From Bacteroidota bacterium (GTDB lineage: Bacteria > Bacteroidota > Bacteroidia > Bacteroidales > VadinHA17), in assembly GCA_029547705.1 (NCBI GenBank), contig JAKPOU010000050.1:90192-154191 (forward strand): a DNA stretch of 64,000 bases, written 5' to 3'. Position 1 is the stretch's first letter; every line of letters starts with the position of its first letter. A model generated the notes under the pieces. The model was not told the DNA's origin. It saw only the letters and a program-made list of their open reading frames with translations, and ran no database searches. This document shows, one piece after another, positions 9,146-18,597 of the stretch. The translations under genes were made by a program, and so were the position numbers.

Positions 9146-9969
9146 GTCAGCGTCTTAAACTTGTTGATAATCAGGATACGGTGAGTATACGGAAACAGTG
9201 TGAGCTGTTATCGGTACATAAAAGCAGCTTGTACTATTCTCCCAAGGGAGAGAGTCAGGATAACCTGAAGATCATGCGTATCATGGACGAGCATTATCTG
9301 AGTCATCCCACTGAAGGGGTTATTAATGTTCAGGATCTGCTCTTAGGTCTGGGCTTTTTGGTTAACCACAAGCGAGTCCGCCGACTTCTGAGGTTAATGG
9401 GCTTGATGGCGATTTATCCAAAGAAGAATCTGAGCAAACTGGGTTTGAAGAAGTATATTCAACCTTACCTGCTTAAAGGACTTGAGATCAAGCGTCCCAA
9501 CCAGGTCTGGCAAATCGACATCAGTTATATTCCGATGAAGAATGGATTTTTGTATTTAACGGCCATTATAGACGTTTACAGCCGTTATATTGTTGGCTGG
9601 GGGATATCAAACACCCTTGATGCTGACGCTTCTCTATCCGTACTCAAACAGGCCATGGATGATCATGGTAAACCAGAGATTGTCAACTCAGATCAGGGAA
9701 GTCAGTTCACGTGTGAGCAGTGGGGAGAATATCTTAAAGGAAGAGGCATCAGGATCAGCATGGATGGGAAGGGTCGTGCTGTGGATAATATTTTTGTAGA
9801 AAGATTCTTTCGCTCATTGAAATATGATTATGTGTACCTGCATCCTGCCAATGATGGGCTGGAGTTGTACCAAGGGGTAAAGGAGTACATCCAATATTAC
9901 AACCATACCCGCCATCATCAGGGTATTGGTCGCCAGATCCCGGCAAACCTGTACAAGACCGTGGCATGA
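9142..9969 (+). CDS. IS3-family transposase OrfB (rve integrase core)
   Basis: Catalytic half of the transposase, 275 residues with a GTG start overlapping orfA, or more likely made as a -1 frameshift fusion. The frame stays open upstream to the slippery site at 9114-9120. An HTH_21-like region (residues 45-95) precedes the DDE core: QIDISYIPMKNGFLYL (first Asp, about residue 126), VNSDQGSQFTCEQW (second Asp) and the Glu in VDNIFVERFFRSLKYDYVYL. All catalytic residues are present, so the element may still be active. Confidence 0.95.
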   Translation: MSQRLKLVDNQDTVSIRKQCELLSVHKSSLYYSPKGESQDNLKIMRIMDEHYLSHPTEGVINVQDLLLGLGFLVNHKRVRRLLRLMGLMAIYPKKNLSKLGLKKYIQPYLLKGLEIKRPNQVWQIDISYIPMKNGFLYLTAIIDVYSRYIVGWGISNTLDADASLSVLKQAMDDHGKPEIVNSDQGSQFTCEQWGEYLKGRGIRISMDGKGRAVDNIFVERFFRSLKYDYVYLHPANDGLELYQGVKEYIQYYNHTRHHQGIGRQIPANLYKTVA

Positions 9970-10371
9970 TATTAACAAAAAATGAAGATGTTAACAAAAG
10001 AAAAAAGTAACCAAAAAAGAAAAGGCGTTAATAACCAGAATAACTCTTCGAGTTATTTCCGGTTATGTAACACTTGTTTACATCATCATCATAAGATTCA
10101 ATTAAGAATAGAAAAAAGTGGTCCTAAGAATGGGTAGTACTTTCGATTTCGGAACTTTTATTCAATAATGATCACTACTTATTTAATGGATTTCTTAGTT
10201 GAAAATATTTCTGATTGTAATAGGTGTATTTTTTGAGAAGAGGATATTACATATTAGAAAACGGGAATTATGGTTTTAATTTATAAGAATTCCAAGACAG
10301 AAAATTAAAAGAATAATGAACGGTTCTTGGTTTATTGGGGCTGTTTTTAATTTTAGAAAATTATACAATTC

Positions 10372-11427
10372 ATGCAAAATAATAGTCCGGATATTAATAA
10401 ATTAACTAGTTTCTTAAACGGAGATTATTCGGGAAAAGATGCAGAGTATCTTAGAGAAATATTTTGTAATCTGCGCAAAGAAGAAGATTTGAAGCATGTT
10501 GTAAAGAAACATTGGTATAAAATACTCAGGGAAAAACTCCCGAAAGAAAAAAATCTTGAACATATTCTGTACAAAATCCATTATGAATTAAATACTAAAT
10601 CTGACAGCCGGAAAAACAAATTTATATTAAATAGCTTTTTCAATTGGAGTTCTCGAGTGGCTGCAATACTGTTTCTTCCCTTACTGGTTTATACAGGATT
10701 ATATTTGTTTGCTGACAAAAAAAAGGAAGAACCGACCTGGATACAAATTACAGCTCCTTCTTGGACACGTGTGCAATTTAGTTTGCCGGATGGATCATCA
10801 GGATGGTTAAACAGCGGTTCGGGTGTTAAATATCATAGTGATTTTATCAGTAACAGAAAAATTATCCTGGAAGGCGAGGCAAACTTTAATGTCAAATCGG
10901 ATTTGCGCAAACCATTTGAAGTCAGGACAGATGAAATAGTGGTTATTGCAACAGGAACGAAATTCAACATTTCATCATATCAAAATGAAAAAGATATTGA
11001 GGTGGTATTAGAGGAAGGGAGCGTTGAGGTAAAAAACCTGGGAATGACAAAATCTCGCATTATGAATCCCGATGAGTTGGTAGTTTATGATAGAGCTAAC
11101 GGAGAATTAAGAAGTGAAAAAGTACAATCTGAAAAGTATTCTGCTTGGACTGAAGGTAAACTGATATTTAGGAATGACCCTATTGATGTTATTGCTCATC
11201 GCCTTGGAAGATGGTATAATGTAGATGTTGAGATTGAAGGTAATAATTTTTCAGATGCCAGATTGAGGGGGACCTTTGTTGATGAAAATCTGGAGGAAGT
11301 TCTTTATTTCATGAAAAAAGCGCTTCCAATAGACTACAAAATTATAGGTGGTGGAATTGATGATGAAGCTGAAATCTATAGCCGCAAGAAAATATTATTT
11401 ATAACAAAGAACCGATATTACCCCTAA
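10372..11427 (+). CDS. FecR-family anti-sigma factor
   Basis: Inner-membrane anti-sigma regulator, 351 residues. The cytoplasmic N-terminal region (1-92) would hold the sigma factor. A single membrane segment spans about 95-114 (VAAILFLPLLVYTGLYLF). The periplasmic FecR domain (QFSLPDGSSGWLNSGSGVKY, LEGEANFNV, PFEVRTDEIVVIATGTKFNI) is followed by a DUF4974 domain (KLIFRNDPIDVIAHRLGRWYNVDV, LRGTFVDENLEEVL). It receives the signal from the STN domain of the adjacent SusC protein. Normally it is immediately downstream of its sigma gene; here the IS3 element separates them, so its transcription may no longer be coupled to the sigma gene. Confidence 0.95.
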   Translation: MQNNSPDINKLTSFLNGDYSGKDAEYLREIFCNLRKEEDLKHVVKKHWYKILREKLPKEKNLEHILYKIHYELNTKSDSRKNKFILNSFFNWSSRVAAILFLPLLVYTGLYLFADKKKEEPTWIQITAPSWTRVQFSLPDGSSGWLNSGSGVKYHSDFISNRKIILEGEANFNVKSDLRKPFEVRTDEIVVIATGTKFNISSYQNEKDIEVVLEEGSVEVKNLGMTKSRIMNPDELVVYDRANGELRSEKVQSEKYSAWTEGKLIFRNDPIDVIAHRLGRWYNVDVEIEGNNFSDARLRGTFVDENLEEVLYFMKKALPIDYKIIGGGIDDEAEIYSRKKILFITKNRYYP

Positions 11428-11453
11428 TCATTAATCTTAAATACCAAGTGCCT

Positions 11454-11513
11454 ATGAAAAAAACAAATAAAAAAACCAAGGCAGGTAAGTGCTGGAACCA
11501 CCTTCCTGCCTAA
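11454..11513 (+). CDS. Putative 19-residue leader peptide before susC
   Basis: A short frame, MKKTNKKTKAGKCWNHLPA, sits between fecR and susC. It is lysine-rich and its second half is the coding version of a stem-loop, so it may serve as a leader for translation-coupled control rather than as a working peptide. It has no recognisable domain. The call depends on the ATG and its position. Confidence 0.4.
   Translation: MKKTNKKTKAGKCWNHLPA
11479..11511 (+). promoter_or_regulatory. Stem-loop in the fecR-susC leader
   Basis: AGGCAGG pairs with CCTGCCT (7 bp). Past single-base bulges, AAG pairs with CTT and TG with CA, leaving the loop CTGGAAC. There is no following T-run, so it is not a standard terminator. 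The location, 49 bases before the susC start and overlapping the leader frame, suggests an attenuator, an RNA-stability element or a binding site for a small RNA. Confidence 0.55.
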
Positions 11514-11559
11514 AATCAAGTTACTCTATGTTTATAAGCAACCTAAAACTTTTAAATTT

Positions 11560-14500
11560 ATGAAAAAAAATTATGATTTAAGGGTGTCGATGCACCCAAA
11601 CATAAAGAAACTGATCATGGAAATTAAAATTATGACCCTGATTGTATTAATGGGTGTAACTAACTTGTTTGCAAGTCCTACTTATTCACAGACTGCGAGA
11701 GTAACACTCAAAGCTGATAACAAAACACTTGAACAGGTGATAGATGAAATAGAACAACAGAGTGAGTTTTATTTTGTTTTCAATCAGAAACAGATAGATG
11801 TAAAAAGAGTTGTTAATATTAAAGCAAAAGAAAAATCAATTGAAGAAATATTACTAGAATTATTCAATGGAATAGATATTCAATTTGCTGTACTTGATAA
11901 AAAGATTTTATTGACTAGATATCCCATTGATAAGGAGTTCGTTAATAATGTTCCAGTTACTCAAGAGAATCTGGTGACAGGCACGATAACAGATGCTACA
12001 ACAGGTGAACCTATGCCTGGTGTTAACATAGTAATTAAAGGAACCAATTTGGGTACCTTATCAGATTCAAATGGAAATTTCTCAATAACAGTCCCGGACG
12101 TGAATAAAGTTCTGATTTTTTCATTTATTGGATACAATCAGCAGGAAATATCACTCAATGGAAGAAAATCAGTTTCTGTTCAATTAATACAAAGCATTGA
12201 AACACTGGAAGAGGTTGTTGTAATAGGCTATGGTACCGCCAAAAAATCCGATCTAACTGGTTCTATAGCACAATTAAAGGCTGATGAAATTGGTAATTAT
12301 ACTCCTACTAATGTAAGTGATATGTTAAGAACAAGTATTCCTGGGCTTAATGCTAGTTATGCTGTTTCGGCCAAAGGTAATAGTGCTTTATTAATCAGAG
12401 GAGAAACTACCTTAACAGCTGGTTCAAACCCATTAATTGTATTGGATGGTGTTATTTACAATGGGGATCTATCGGATATAAATCCTGATGACATTGATAA
12501 AATGGATATAATGAAAGACGCAAGTTCTGCTGCAGTTTACGGATCAAGAGCTACCAATGGAGTTATTTCCATTACAACGAAAAAAGGATTTAGTGAAAAG
12601 CCAACTATAAATTTAACCAGTACTCTTGGTATTGCTACTCCTGGTCTAAGGCTTAAACCATATGACGCAGATGGATTTATTAAATGGAGATCGGATTGGT
12701 TTAAATCCGTCTTTAGCGCAACTGTAGCACAGAAGCCATGGAGTCCATTTGATGATCCACGACTAATTGATCAACAATATTTAAGTAATTGGTTAGCTTT
12801 TCATAGCACAACACAACCTAATATGATTGATGCTTATCTAGCCGGGTTGAGACTAACTGGAATTGAGACAGAAAATTATAAAGCAGGAAATATAATAAAT
12901 TGGGAAGATGTTATCTTTCAAAACGGAATGAGACAAGATCATAATATTAGTTTGTCCGGAAAAAGGAATGATTTCACATATTATTGGTCATTGGGATATA
13001 TGGAAAACCAAGCTCTTACAAAAGGAGAAGAGTTTTCGACAATTCGCTCAAGAGTTAATCTTGAAGGAGCGGCGGCAAAATTTATGAAAGTTGGCCTAAA
13101 TGCTCAATTCTCTTATAGAAATGAAAGCTCTGTGCCTGCATCAAGTGGTGAATATCGTGGCTTGTCTCCCTTTGGTTCATATTATGCAAATGATGGTGTT
13201 TCCTTAAGACTATATACAAATGATGATCTTCAGCAACATCCTTTGCTAACAATGACATTCAGGGAACGAGAACAGGAAAATTATACAATTTTTCCTAAAA
13301 TTTACACAATCATTGATCTGCCCTTTGGAATAAAATATACAATGAATTATACTACAAGGATGGAGTTTTTTCATTCTTATATACATAATTCATCAGATCA
13401 TCCAACATGGGGATTATTTGGTGGTTCAGCCACAAGAAATAATACTATCACGAGAGAATGGCAAATCGATAATATTATCAACTGGGATAGAGTAATTGCC
13501 AAATTTCATTTTTTTAATATAACCTTACTTGCAAACGCTGAACGAATGAGAATTGATTCCGACGGGTTGAGTAATCAAAGTTTCACACCTAACGACATAC
13601 TGGGTTACCATGAAATGTCGACTGGCAGTTTACCAACAATGAATAGTTATGACGAAGTTCAATCTGCAGATGCATTAATGGCACGTTTAAACTATAGTTA
13701 TAAAAATAGATATCTTTTGACTTTATCAGTTCGAAGGGATGGTTCTTCATTATTTGGATATTCAAATCCAAGAGCAACCTTTCCAGCTGCTGCATTAGGC
13801 TGGATTATTTCAGAAGAGAATTTTTTTAAATCGAACTTCATCGATTTGTTAAAATTAAGATTATCATGGGGTGTGAATGGTAATCGTGCAATTAAGAATT
13901 ATGCTGCAATGTCCAGAATTGCTACAGGAAAATCCTTAAATGCAGATCAAAGTGGAGTGGCAAGAACAATTCCAACCCTTGTCATTAATACAATGGAAAA
14001 TAAGGATCTTAAATGGGAAGGAACAGAATCATTCAATTTCGGAATGGATTTCAGTGTGTTAAAAGGTAAATTGGCAGGTAGCGTGGATGCTTACGCCACT
14101 TCCACAACAGATGTTTTGGTAAACAGAGAACTCCCAACTATAACAGGATTTGATAGAGTATATGCTAATCTTGGAGAGGTTAGGAATGCAGGTTTTGAAC
14201 TTTCTATGAATAGCATAAATATAAATAAAAGAAATTTTGATTGGAGAACAAGTTTGATATTTTCGTTGAATAGAAATAAAATAATCTCTATATCTGGAGA
14301 AAAGATAGATGTTTTTGATGAAGATGGGAATGTTATTGGACAAAAAGAGCCAGATGATATTACGAATAACTGGTTTATTGGGGAATCAAAAGATGTAATA
14401 TGGGATTATAAAATTCTTGGAACTTGGAAAGTAGGAGAAGAAGTTGAAGCTGCTAAATGGCAACAATTCCCAGGTGATTATAGACTTCAAGATGTTAATG

Positions 14501-14997
14501 GTGATGGTATGTTAACAAATGATGACAAACAATTTCTTGGATACAAAACACCTAGATTTTCTTGGACAATGTCTAATAATTTCCACCTGTTCAAAAATAT
14601 TGAGACTTCATTTGTTCTCTATTCCTTATGGGGGCACAAGCAAGCAGTTGAAGCAGCAAAGCATGATGGGAAAACAAGAGACAGATATAATGACTGGGAT
14701 ATACCATATTGGACTCCTGATAATCAGCTTGATGACTTTTGTCGACTTGCATCTTCTCCTTCGCAAGGTGTGTACTATGACCCTTGGTTTAATAAATCTT
14801 ATATCAGGCTTGAAAATGTAGCCATTGCTTATCGTTTACCCATGAACATAATAAATAAAACCTTTATTAGAGATATAAAATTTTCGTTTAACATCAGAAA
14901 TGCAGGAGTTTGGGCTCCCGGCTGGAAATTTGGAGATCCAGAACATGAAACACGTGCGCAACGGATTTTTTCTTTTGGGGTTAATATGTCGATATAA
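11560..14997 (+). CDS. SusC/RagA-family TonB-dependent transporter with STN signalling domain
   Basis: Outer-membrane TonB-linked transporter, 1145 residues. After a signal peptide (about 1-44) comes an STN domain (about 45-115, TARVTLKADNKTLEQVIDEI), which signals to FecR. Next is a carboxypeptidase-like beta domain (about 139-215, VTGTITDATTGEPMPGVNIV) and the SusC signature and plug (EEVVVIGYGTAKKSDLTGSI, PLIVLDGV, NPDDIDKMDIMKDASSAAVYGSRA). A large beta-barrel ends with FGVNMSI. It forms the import pair with the SusD lipoprotein 30 bases downstream. The STN domain ties it to the ECF sigma/FecR system. The substrate cannot be read from sequence; no glycoside hydrolase is in the same transcription unit. 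Confidence 0.97.
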   Translation: MKKNYDLRVSMHPNIKKLIMEIKIMTLIVLMGVTNLFASPTYSQTARVTLKADNKTLEQVIDEIEQQSEFYFVFNQKQIDVKRVVNIKAKEKSIEEILLELFNGIDIQFAVLDKKILLTRYPIDKEFVNNVPVTQENLVTGTITDATTGEPMPGVNIVIKGTNLGTLSDSNGNFSITVPDVNKVLIFSFIGYNQQEISLNGRKSVSVQLIQSIETLEEVVVIGYGTAKKSDLTGSIAQLKADEIGNYTPTNVSDMLRTSIPGLNASYAVSAKGNSALLIRGETTLTAGSNPLIVLDGVIYNGDLSDINPDDIDKMDIMKDASSAAVYGSRATNGVISITTKKGFSEKPTINLTSTLGIATPGLRLKPYDADGFIKWRSDWFKSVFSATVAQKPWSPFDDPRLIDQQYLSNWLAFHSTTQPNMIDAYLAGLRLTGIETENYKAGNIINWEDVIFQNGMRQDHNISLSGKRNDFTYYWSLGYMENQALTKGEEFSTIRSRVNLEGAAAKFMKVGLNAQFSYRNESSVPASSGEYRGLSPFGSYYANDGVSLRLYTNDDLQQHPLLTMTFREREQENYTIFPKIYTIIDLPFGIKYTMNYTTRMEFFHSYIHNSSDHPTWGLFGGSATRNNTITREWQIDNIINWDRVIAKFHFFNITLLANAERMRIDSDGLSNQSFTPNDILGYHEMSTGSLPTMNSYDEVQSADALMARLNYSYKNRYLLTLSVRRDGSSLFGYSNPRATFPAAALGWIISEENFFKSNFIDLLKLRLSWGVNGNRAIKNYAAMSRIATGKSLNADQSGVARTIPTLVINTMENKDLKWEGTESFNFGMDFSVLKGKLAGSVDAYATSTTDVLVNRELPTITGFDRVYANLGEVRNAGFELSMNSININKRNFDWRTSLIFSLNRNKIISISGEKIDVFDEDGNVIGQKEPDDITNNWFIGESKDVIWDYKILGTWKVGEEVEAAKWQQFPGDYRLQDVNGDGMLTNDDKQFLGYKTPRFSWTMSNNFHLFKNIETSFVLYSLWGHKQAVEAAKHDGKTRDRYNDWDIPYWTPDNQLDDFCRLASSPSQGVYYDPWFNKSYIRLENVAIAYRLPMNIINKTFIRDIKFSFNIRNAGVWAPGWKFGDPEHETRAQRIFSFGVNMSI

Positions 14998-15027
14998 TGG
15001 TTAATTGTAATAATTAAATTTATGATC

Positions 15028-16893
15028 ATGAAAACGCTAAATAATAAAACTAATTTATTCGTTACTATTGTATTATTGGTTATTTTAAACTCATGTAGTG
15101 AGGGTTTCCTGTCTCCTGAACCATTATCTTTTTATGCACCTGAAAATGTTCTTATCGATCAGAAAGGCTTACAAGCAGTGTTAGATAATGCTCTAAGCAA
15201 ATTAAGGGTTGAATATTGTACTGATCAAGCTCCTTTCTTAGTAAATATTAAATATTCAGATGTTGGAGTTGATGGAACAACAAACAGAAATGCACCCTGG
15301 CAGGATTTAAACAATCAAATGCATCCAGATGGTAATATTCCCGATGCTTATTCTGCTATACCATGGTATTGGGATGACTCTTATAAAATTATCAAGGATT
15401 GTAATACAGTAATAACAAGAATTAATGATGCTGAATTTGCTTTAGAAGCTGATAAAAATGCTTTGTTGGGCAGTGCCTACTTTTTACGTGCTTATAGATA
15501 TTATTGTAAAACATTAGGATATGGGGATGTGCCGCTTGTTCTTGAAGAACTTTCGGCCCCAAAATTAGACTTCTATTCAACTACAAAAGAATCTATTTGG
15601 AAAAAAATGATTAAAGATTTGGAATTTGCAATTGATCATGTCCCTGAAGCAAATATGGTTCCAAGAGGTCAGGTTACCAAAGCAGCCTGTAAGCATCTTT
15701 TGGCTAAGTATTACTTGTTATTCGGAAAATTTGATGAAGCTATTACTTTAACTACCGAAATTATTGAAGGAGGAGTTCATCAATTAAATACAGAAAGATT
15801 TGGAGTAGATAAAAATATTCCGAATAAAGATGTGGTATGGGATATGTTCAGAGTAGAAAACAAGAGCCTTGCTAGTAATACCGAAGGATTACTCATGTCT
15901 ATTGACCGTTATGGGATGGATGGAAATACTTCTGGTACAAATTCTATGAGAAACGCAGGTCCTAACTTTGGGCAAGCTGGAATAATCAAGACACCCGATG
16001 GTGCAAATGGTATGTCTGATACACCCGGTTGTGAATATGGGCTTATAGAAATGTATGGCAGAGGTGTAGCCCGTATTCGCCCAACAGGTTATTCACAAAA
16101 AGATGTCTGGATCCTTAATGGCATAGAAGATTTTCAGGATTATCGTCATAGAACTGACAATGGAAATTGGGTTACCATGGAAATGATGGTTTATAATAAT
16201 CCTGCACTTAAAACGGCAAATAATGTATGGTACGGTAAAAATCTCATGTTATTTAACGAAAGCGGTGTATTGCTGTGTAATGATATTATTAGATCATGGT
16301 TTGCTTGGCCACATTACAAACTATTTGTACCTGATCCTGACCGCCCTCAACCTCAAGGTGGACCGAGTGACTGGTATATTATGCGTCTAGCAGAAACGTA
16401 TCTTATTAGGGCCGAAGCTCACGTTTGGAAAAAAGAATGGCAAAAAGCAGCAGAGGACATAAATGTAATTCGACAACGTGCAAATGCTCAATATATGTAC
16501 ACCGCAGATGATCTTGAGGAACTGCAAATTGGTGCTGTACTTGATGAGAGAAATAGAGAATTGTATTATGAAGAGCTACGTAAATTTGAGCTTACACGTA
16601 TTTCTTACATATTTGCAAGTACAAATATTCAGTGTTATAATGGGAAGACATATACACTTGATAAGTTATCAGAAGATAATTTCTATTATGATAGAATAAT
16701 GGAAGTTGGAGATCATTACAATAAAGGAATTATTACAAGGACAGGTAATCCGTTTACAATATCACCAAAACATATTTTTTGGCCTGTTGCCAGTTATGTT
16801 ATCAATTCAAATACAGGTGGTGTTATTAATCAAAATAAAGGCTATTATGGAACAGAGAAAAATGTTCCACCTTTGGTTTATGAAGGAGATTAA
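15028..16893 (+). CDS. SusD/RagB-family nutrient-binding outer-membrane lipoprotein
   Basis: Surface lipoprotein of about 621 residues that caps the SusC barrel and captures substrate. The lipobox is LNSCS near residue 24. The SusD fold shows the N-terminal helical part (YFLRAYRYYCKTLGYGDVPLV) and the TPR-like C-terminal part (YLIRAEAHVWKKEWQKAAEDINVIRQRA, ERNRELYYEELRKFELTR). The ATG at 15028 begins the signal; another ATG six bases earlier is equally possible. A strong terminator follows 17 bases after the stop, closing the susCD unit. Confidence 0.96.
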   Translation: MKTLNNKTNLFVTIVLLVILNSCSEGFLSPEPLSFYAPENVLIDQKGLQAVLDNALSKLRVEYCTDQAPFLVNIKYSDVGVDGTTNRNAPWQDLNNQMHPDGNIPDAYSAIPWYWDDSYKIIKDCNTVITRINDAEFALEADKNALLGSAYFLRAYRYYCKTLGYGDVPLVLEELSAPKLDFYSTTKESIWKKMIKDLEFAIDHVPEANMVPRGQVTKAACKHLLAKYYLLFGKFDEAITLTTEIIEGGVHQLNTERFGVDKNIPNKDVVWDMFRVENKSLASNTEGLLMSIDRYGMDGNTSGTNSMRNAGPNFGQAGIIKTPDGANGMSDTPGCEYGLIEMYGRGVARIRPTGYSQKDVWILNGIEDFQDYRHRTDNGNWVTMEMMVYNNPALKTANNVWYGKNLMLFNESGVLLCNDIIRSWFAWPHYKLFVPDPDRPQPQGGPSDWYIMRLAETYLIRAEAHVWKKEWQKAAEDINVIRQRANAQYMYTADDLEELQIGAVLDERNRELYYEELRKFELTRISYIFASTNIQCYNGKTYTLDKLSEDNFYYDRIMEVGDHYNKGIITRTGNPFTISPKHIFWPVASYVINSNTGGVINQNKGYYGTEKNVPPLVYEGD

Positions 16894-16909
16894 TTTTGGA
16901 AATATTAAT

Positions 16910-16945
16910 AAACTGCACATTCGAATTCCTTAGAATGTGCAGTTT
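16910..16945 (+). terminator. Rho-independent terminator after susD
   Basis: A perfect 13-bp stem, AAACTGCACATTC with GAATGTGCAGTTT, a 10-base loop, followed by ATGTTTTTA. It is placed directly after the susD stop. Confidence 0.9.
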
Positions 16946-17034
16946 ATGTTTTTAAAGATTCTTTCTTGAAAAGGCTATGAAAACTAAGTGTCAGATATTG
17001 AGGAGATTACTATAAACGAATTAGGTCAATTAAA

Positions 17035-18282
17035 ATGAATATGATAAAAATTATTCACAGGAAGTTATTTTCCCTACTATTTTTCACATTGTTCATTGGC
17101 TTTGTTGATGGACAATCGTTACCAGGAAGTTACTTTTCACCTTGGTCAGTTGGCCTGCTAGATATCCATCATATCAATACTGGCAAAGGGGAGTCTGTCT
17201 TTATTATTATGCCAGATGGAACTACAATGTTGGTAGATGCAGGAGCAACAACACGTCCCAAACCACGCGTCACAGACCAGAAACCAGATGCAAGCAGGAC
17301 TCCGGGTGAATGGATATCAAGGTATATTTTGCATATGATGAAAGATATTCCATCAAAAAAACTAGACTATATACTTCTTACACATTTTGATGGAGATCAT
17401 ATCGGGGATTATTCGGACAAGGCAAAAACATCAAGCTCAGGTACATTTAAACTTACAGGTATAACGGAGGTTGGAGAACATGTACCTTTTAAAAAGTTAG
17501 TTGATAGAGGCTGGCCCAATTATAATTTCCCAATAGCTTTGAGTAATGACAAAATGAGGAATTACAAACAATTTCTAAAGTGGCATATTGAAAAAAACCA
17601 ATCTATCATTGAAGATTTTAAAGTTGGTCAAAATTCACAATTTGTTTTGGTTTATGCGAGAGAAGAATACCCGGATTTTGAGATTCGAAATATTGCATGC
17701 AATGGATATGTTTGGACAGGAGTAGGAACAAATGTTCGAAATCATTTCCCGAAACTTTCGGATTTAAAAATATCAGAATATCCCGGAGAAAATATGTGCT
17801 CTATCGCGTTTCGATTGTCTTATGGAAAGTTTGACTATTTCAATGGTGGGGATCTTACTTTTGGAGAATATGGTACTTGGAGAGATATTGAAACATCTGT
17901 TGGGATGGTCACAGGACCCGTCGAGGTTTGTGAATCAAATCATCATGGACATTTTGATGCAATGGGAGAACATTTTCTAAAGGCTCTCAGACCAAAGATT
18001 ATTATACTTCAAACTTGGGCGCCTAGTCATCCTGCTTCAGTAGTGTTAAGCCGAATGCAGTCGACTTCAATTTATCCAGGTCCGAGAAATATTTTTGCTA
18101 CCAATATAATGAAAGAAACAAAAGTTGTAATTGGTGACGCTCTTGATAGACTAAAAAGCCAGCAGGGACATATCGTTGTAAGAGTGAACCCTGGTGGGGA
18201 TGATTTCATGATTTACATTCTTGATGATTTAACAGAAAGCTATGAGGTTAAGGCAGTTCATGGGCCGTATTATTGTGAGTAA
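17035..18282 (+). CDS. Exported metallo-beta-lactamase-fold hydrolase (ComEC-like)
   Basis: A 415-residue protein with a Sec-type signal (hydrophobic 11-26, cleavage likely after FVDGQ). It has an MBL fold of the ComEC/Rec2 type: HHINTGKGESVFIIMPDGTTMLVDAG, then THFDGDHIGD, which has the HxDxDH metal motif (His117, Asp119, Asp121, His122). Later metal or structural residues are GGDLTFGEYG and SNHHGHFDAMG. It lacks the membrane domains of ComEC. It lies downstream of the susD terminator but shares the AT-rich composition of the Sus block, so it probably belongs to the same acquired unit. The substrate is unknown: phosphodiester, sulfate ester and lactone hydrolysis are all possible for this fold. 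Confidence 0.8.
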   Translation: MNMIKIIHRKLFSLLFFTLFIGFVDGQSLPGSYFSPWSVGLLDIHHINTGKGESVFIIMPDGTTMLVDAGATTRPKPRVTDQKPDASRTPGEWISRYILHMMKDIPSKKLDYILLTHFDGDHIGDYSDKAKTSSSGTFKLTGITEVGEHVPFKKLVDRGWPNYNFPIALSNDKMRNYKQFLKWHIEKNQSIIEDFKVGQNSQFVLVYAREEYPDFEIRNIACNGYVWTGVGTNVRNHFPKLSDLKISEYPGENMCSIAFRLSYGKFDYFNGGDLTFGEYGTWRDIETSVGMVTGPVEVCESNHHGHFDAMGEHFLKALRPKIIILQTWAPSHPASVVLSRMQSTSIYPGPRNIFATNIMKETKVVIGDALDRLKSQQGHIVVRVNPGGDDFMIYILDDLTESYEVKAVHGPYYCE

Positions 18283-18402
18283 CAGTTCTTAAAGAAAAAC
18301 TATGAAAATATCTTGGCTTTAAAAATAAATTAGTAATTCAAAGCATCATGGGATAATTAATACACATTGAGGCATTTAGTTAATTATATATAAAATAATT
18401 AG

Positions 18403-18532
18403 AAAAAAAAATATCATTCAGTACAAATACTTGTTTTTGTTCTGGTTGTATGTTTAATTTCAACTGGTTGCTCCAGAAGGAATGATGGTGACAAATACAA
18501 GTCTTTCAGCGGTATTTATCCTCATCTGGCAT
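18403..18532 (+). pseudogene. 5' fragment of a lipoprotein gene cut by an IS
   Basis: The open frame encodes a lipoprotein signal (ILVFVLVVCLISTGC, Cys at 18469) and the start of a mature protein (SRRNDGDKYKSFSGIYPHLA). It then runs into the insertion sequence and a stop. No ATG, GTG or TTG lies in frame upstream, before the stop at 18400, so the start has also been lost or is non-standard. The rest of the gene resumes at 19723. Joining the two parts with one copy of the target duplication leaves them one base out of frame, so there is an extra indel besides the insertion. Confidence 0.75.
18529..18532 (+). repeat. Target-site duplication, left copy (GCAT)
   Basis: GCAT directly precedes the left end of the IS; the matching copy follows the right end at 19723-19726. 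A 4-bp duplication fits the IS407 subgroup of IS3. Confidence 0.85.
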
Positions 18533-18597
18533 TGAAGATATCCCTATAAATCCTACAAGTTATAATTGGGCAAAAATGTCTAATTTTAAACTTGTAT

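Larger units (their letters stand above)
8796..10141 (+). mobile_element. IS3-family insertion sequence between sigma and anti-sigma genes
   Basis: About 1.35 kb element with two overlapping transposase frames. The imperfect terminal inverted repeats are TACTCCCC...GGACCACT at the left (8798-8820) and, read on the other strand, TACTACCC...GGACCACT at the right (10117-10139). I place the ends two bases outside these by analogy with IS150-type ends; the exact ends are uncertain. I find no matching target duplication, so either the ends are misplaced by a few bases or the duplication has decayed. Confidence 0.8.
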
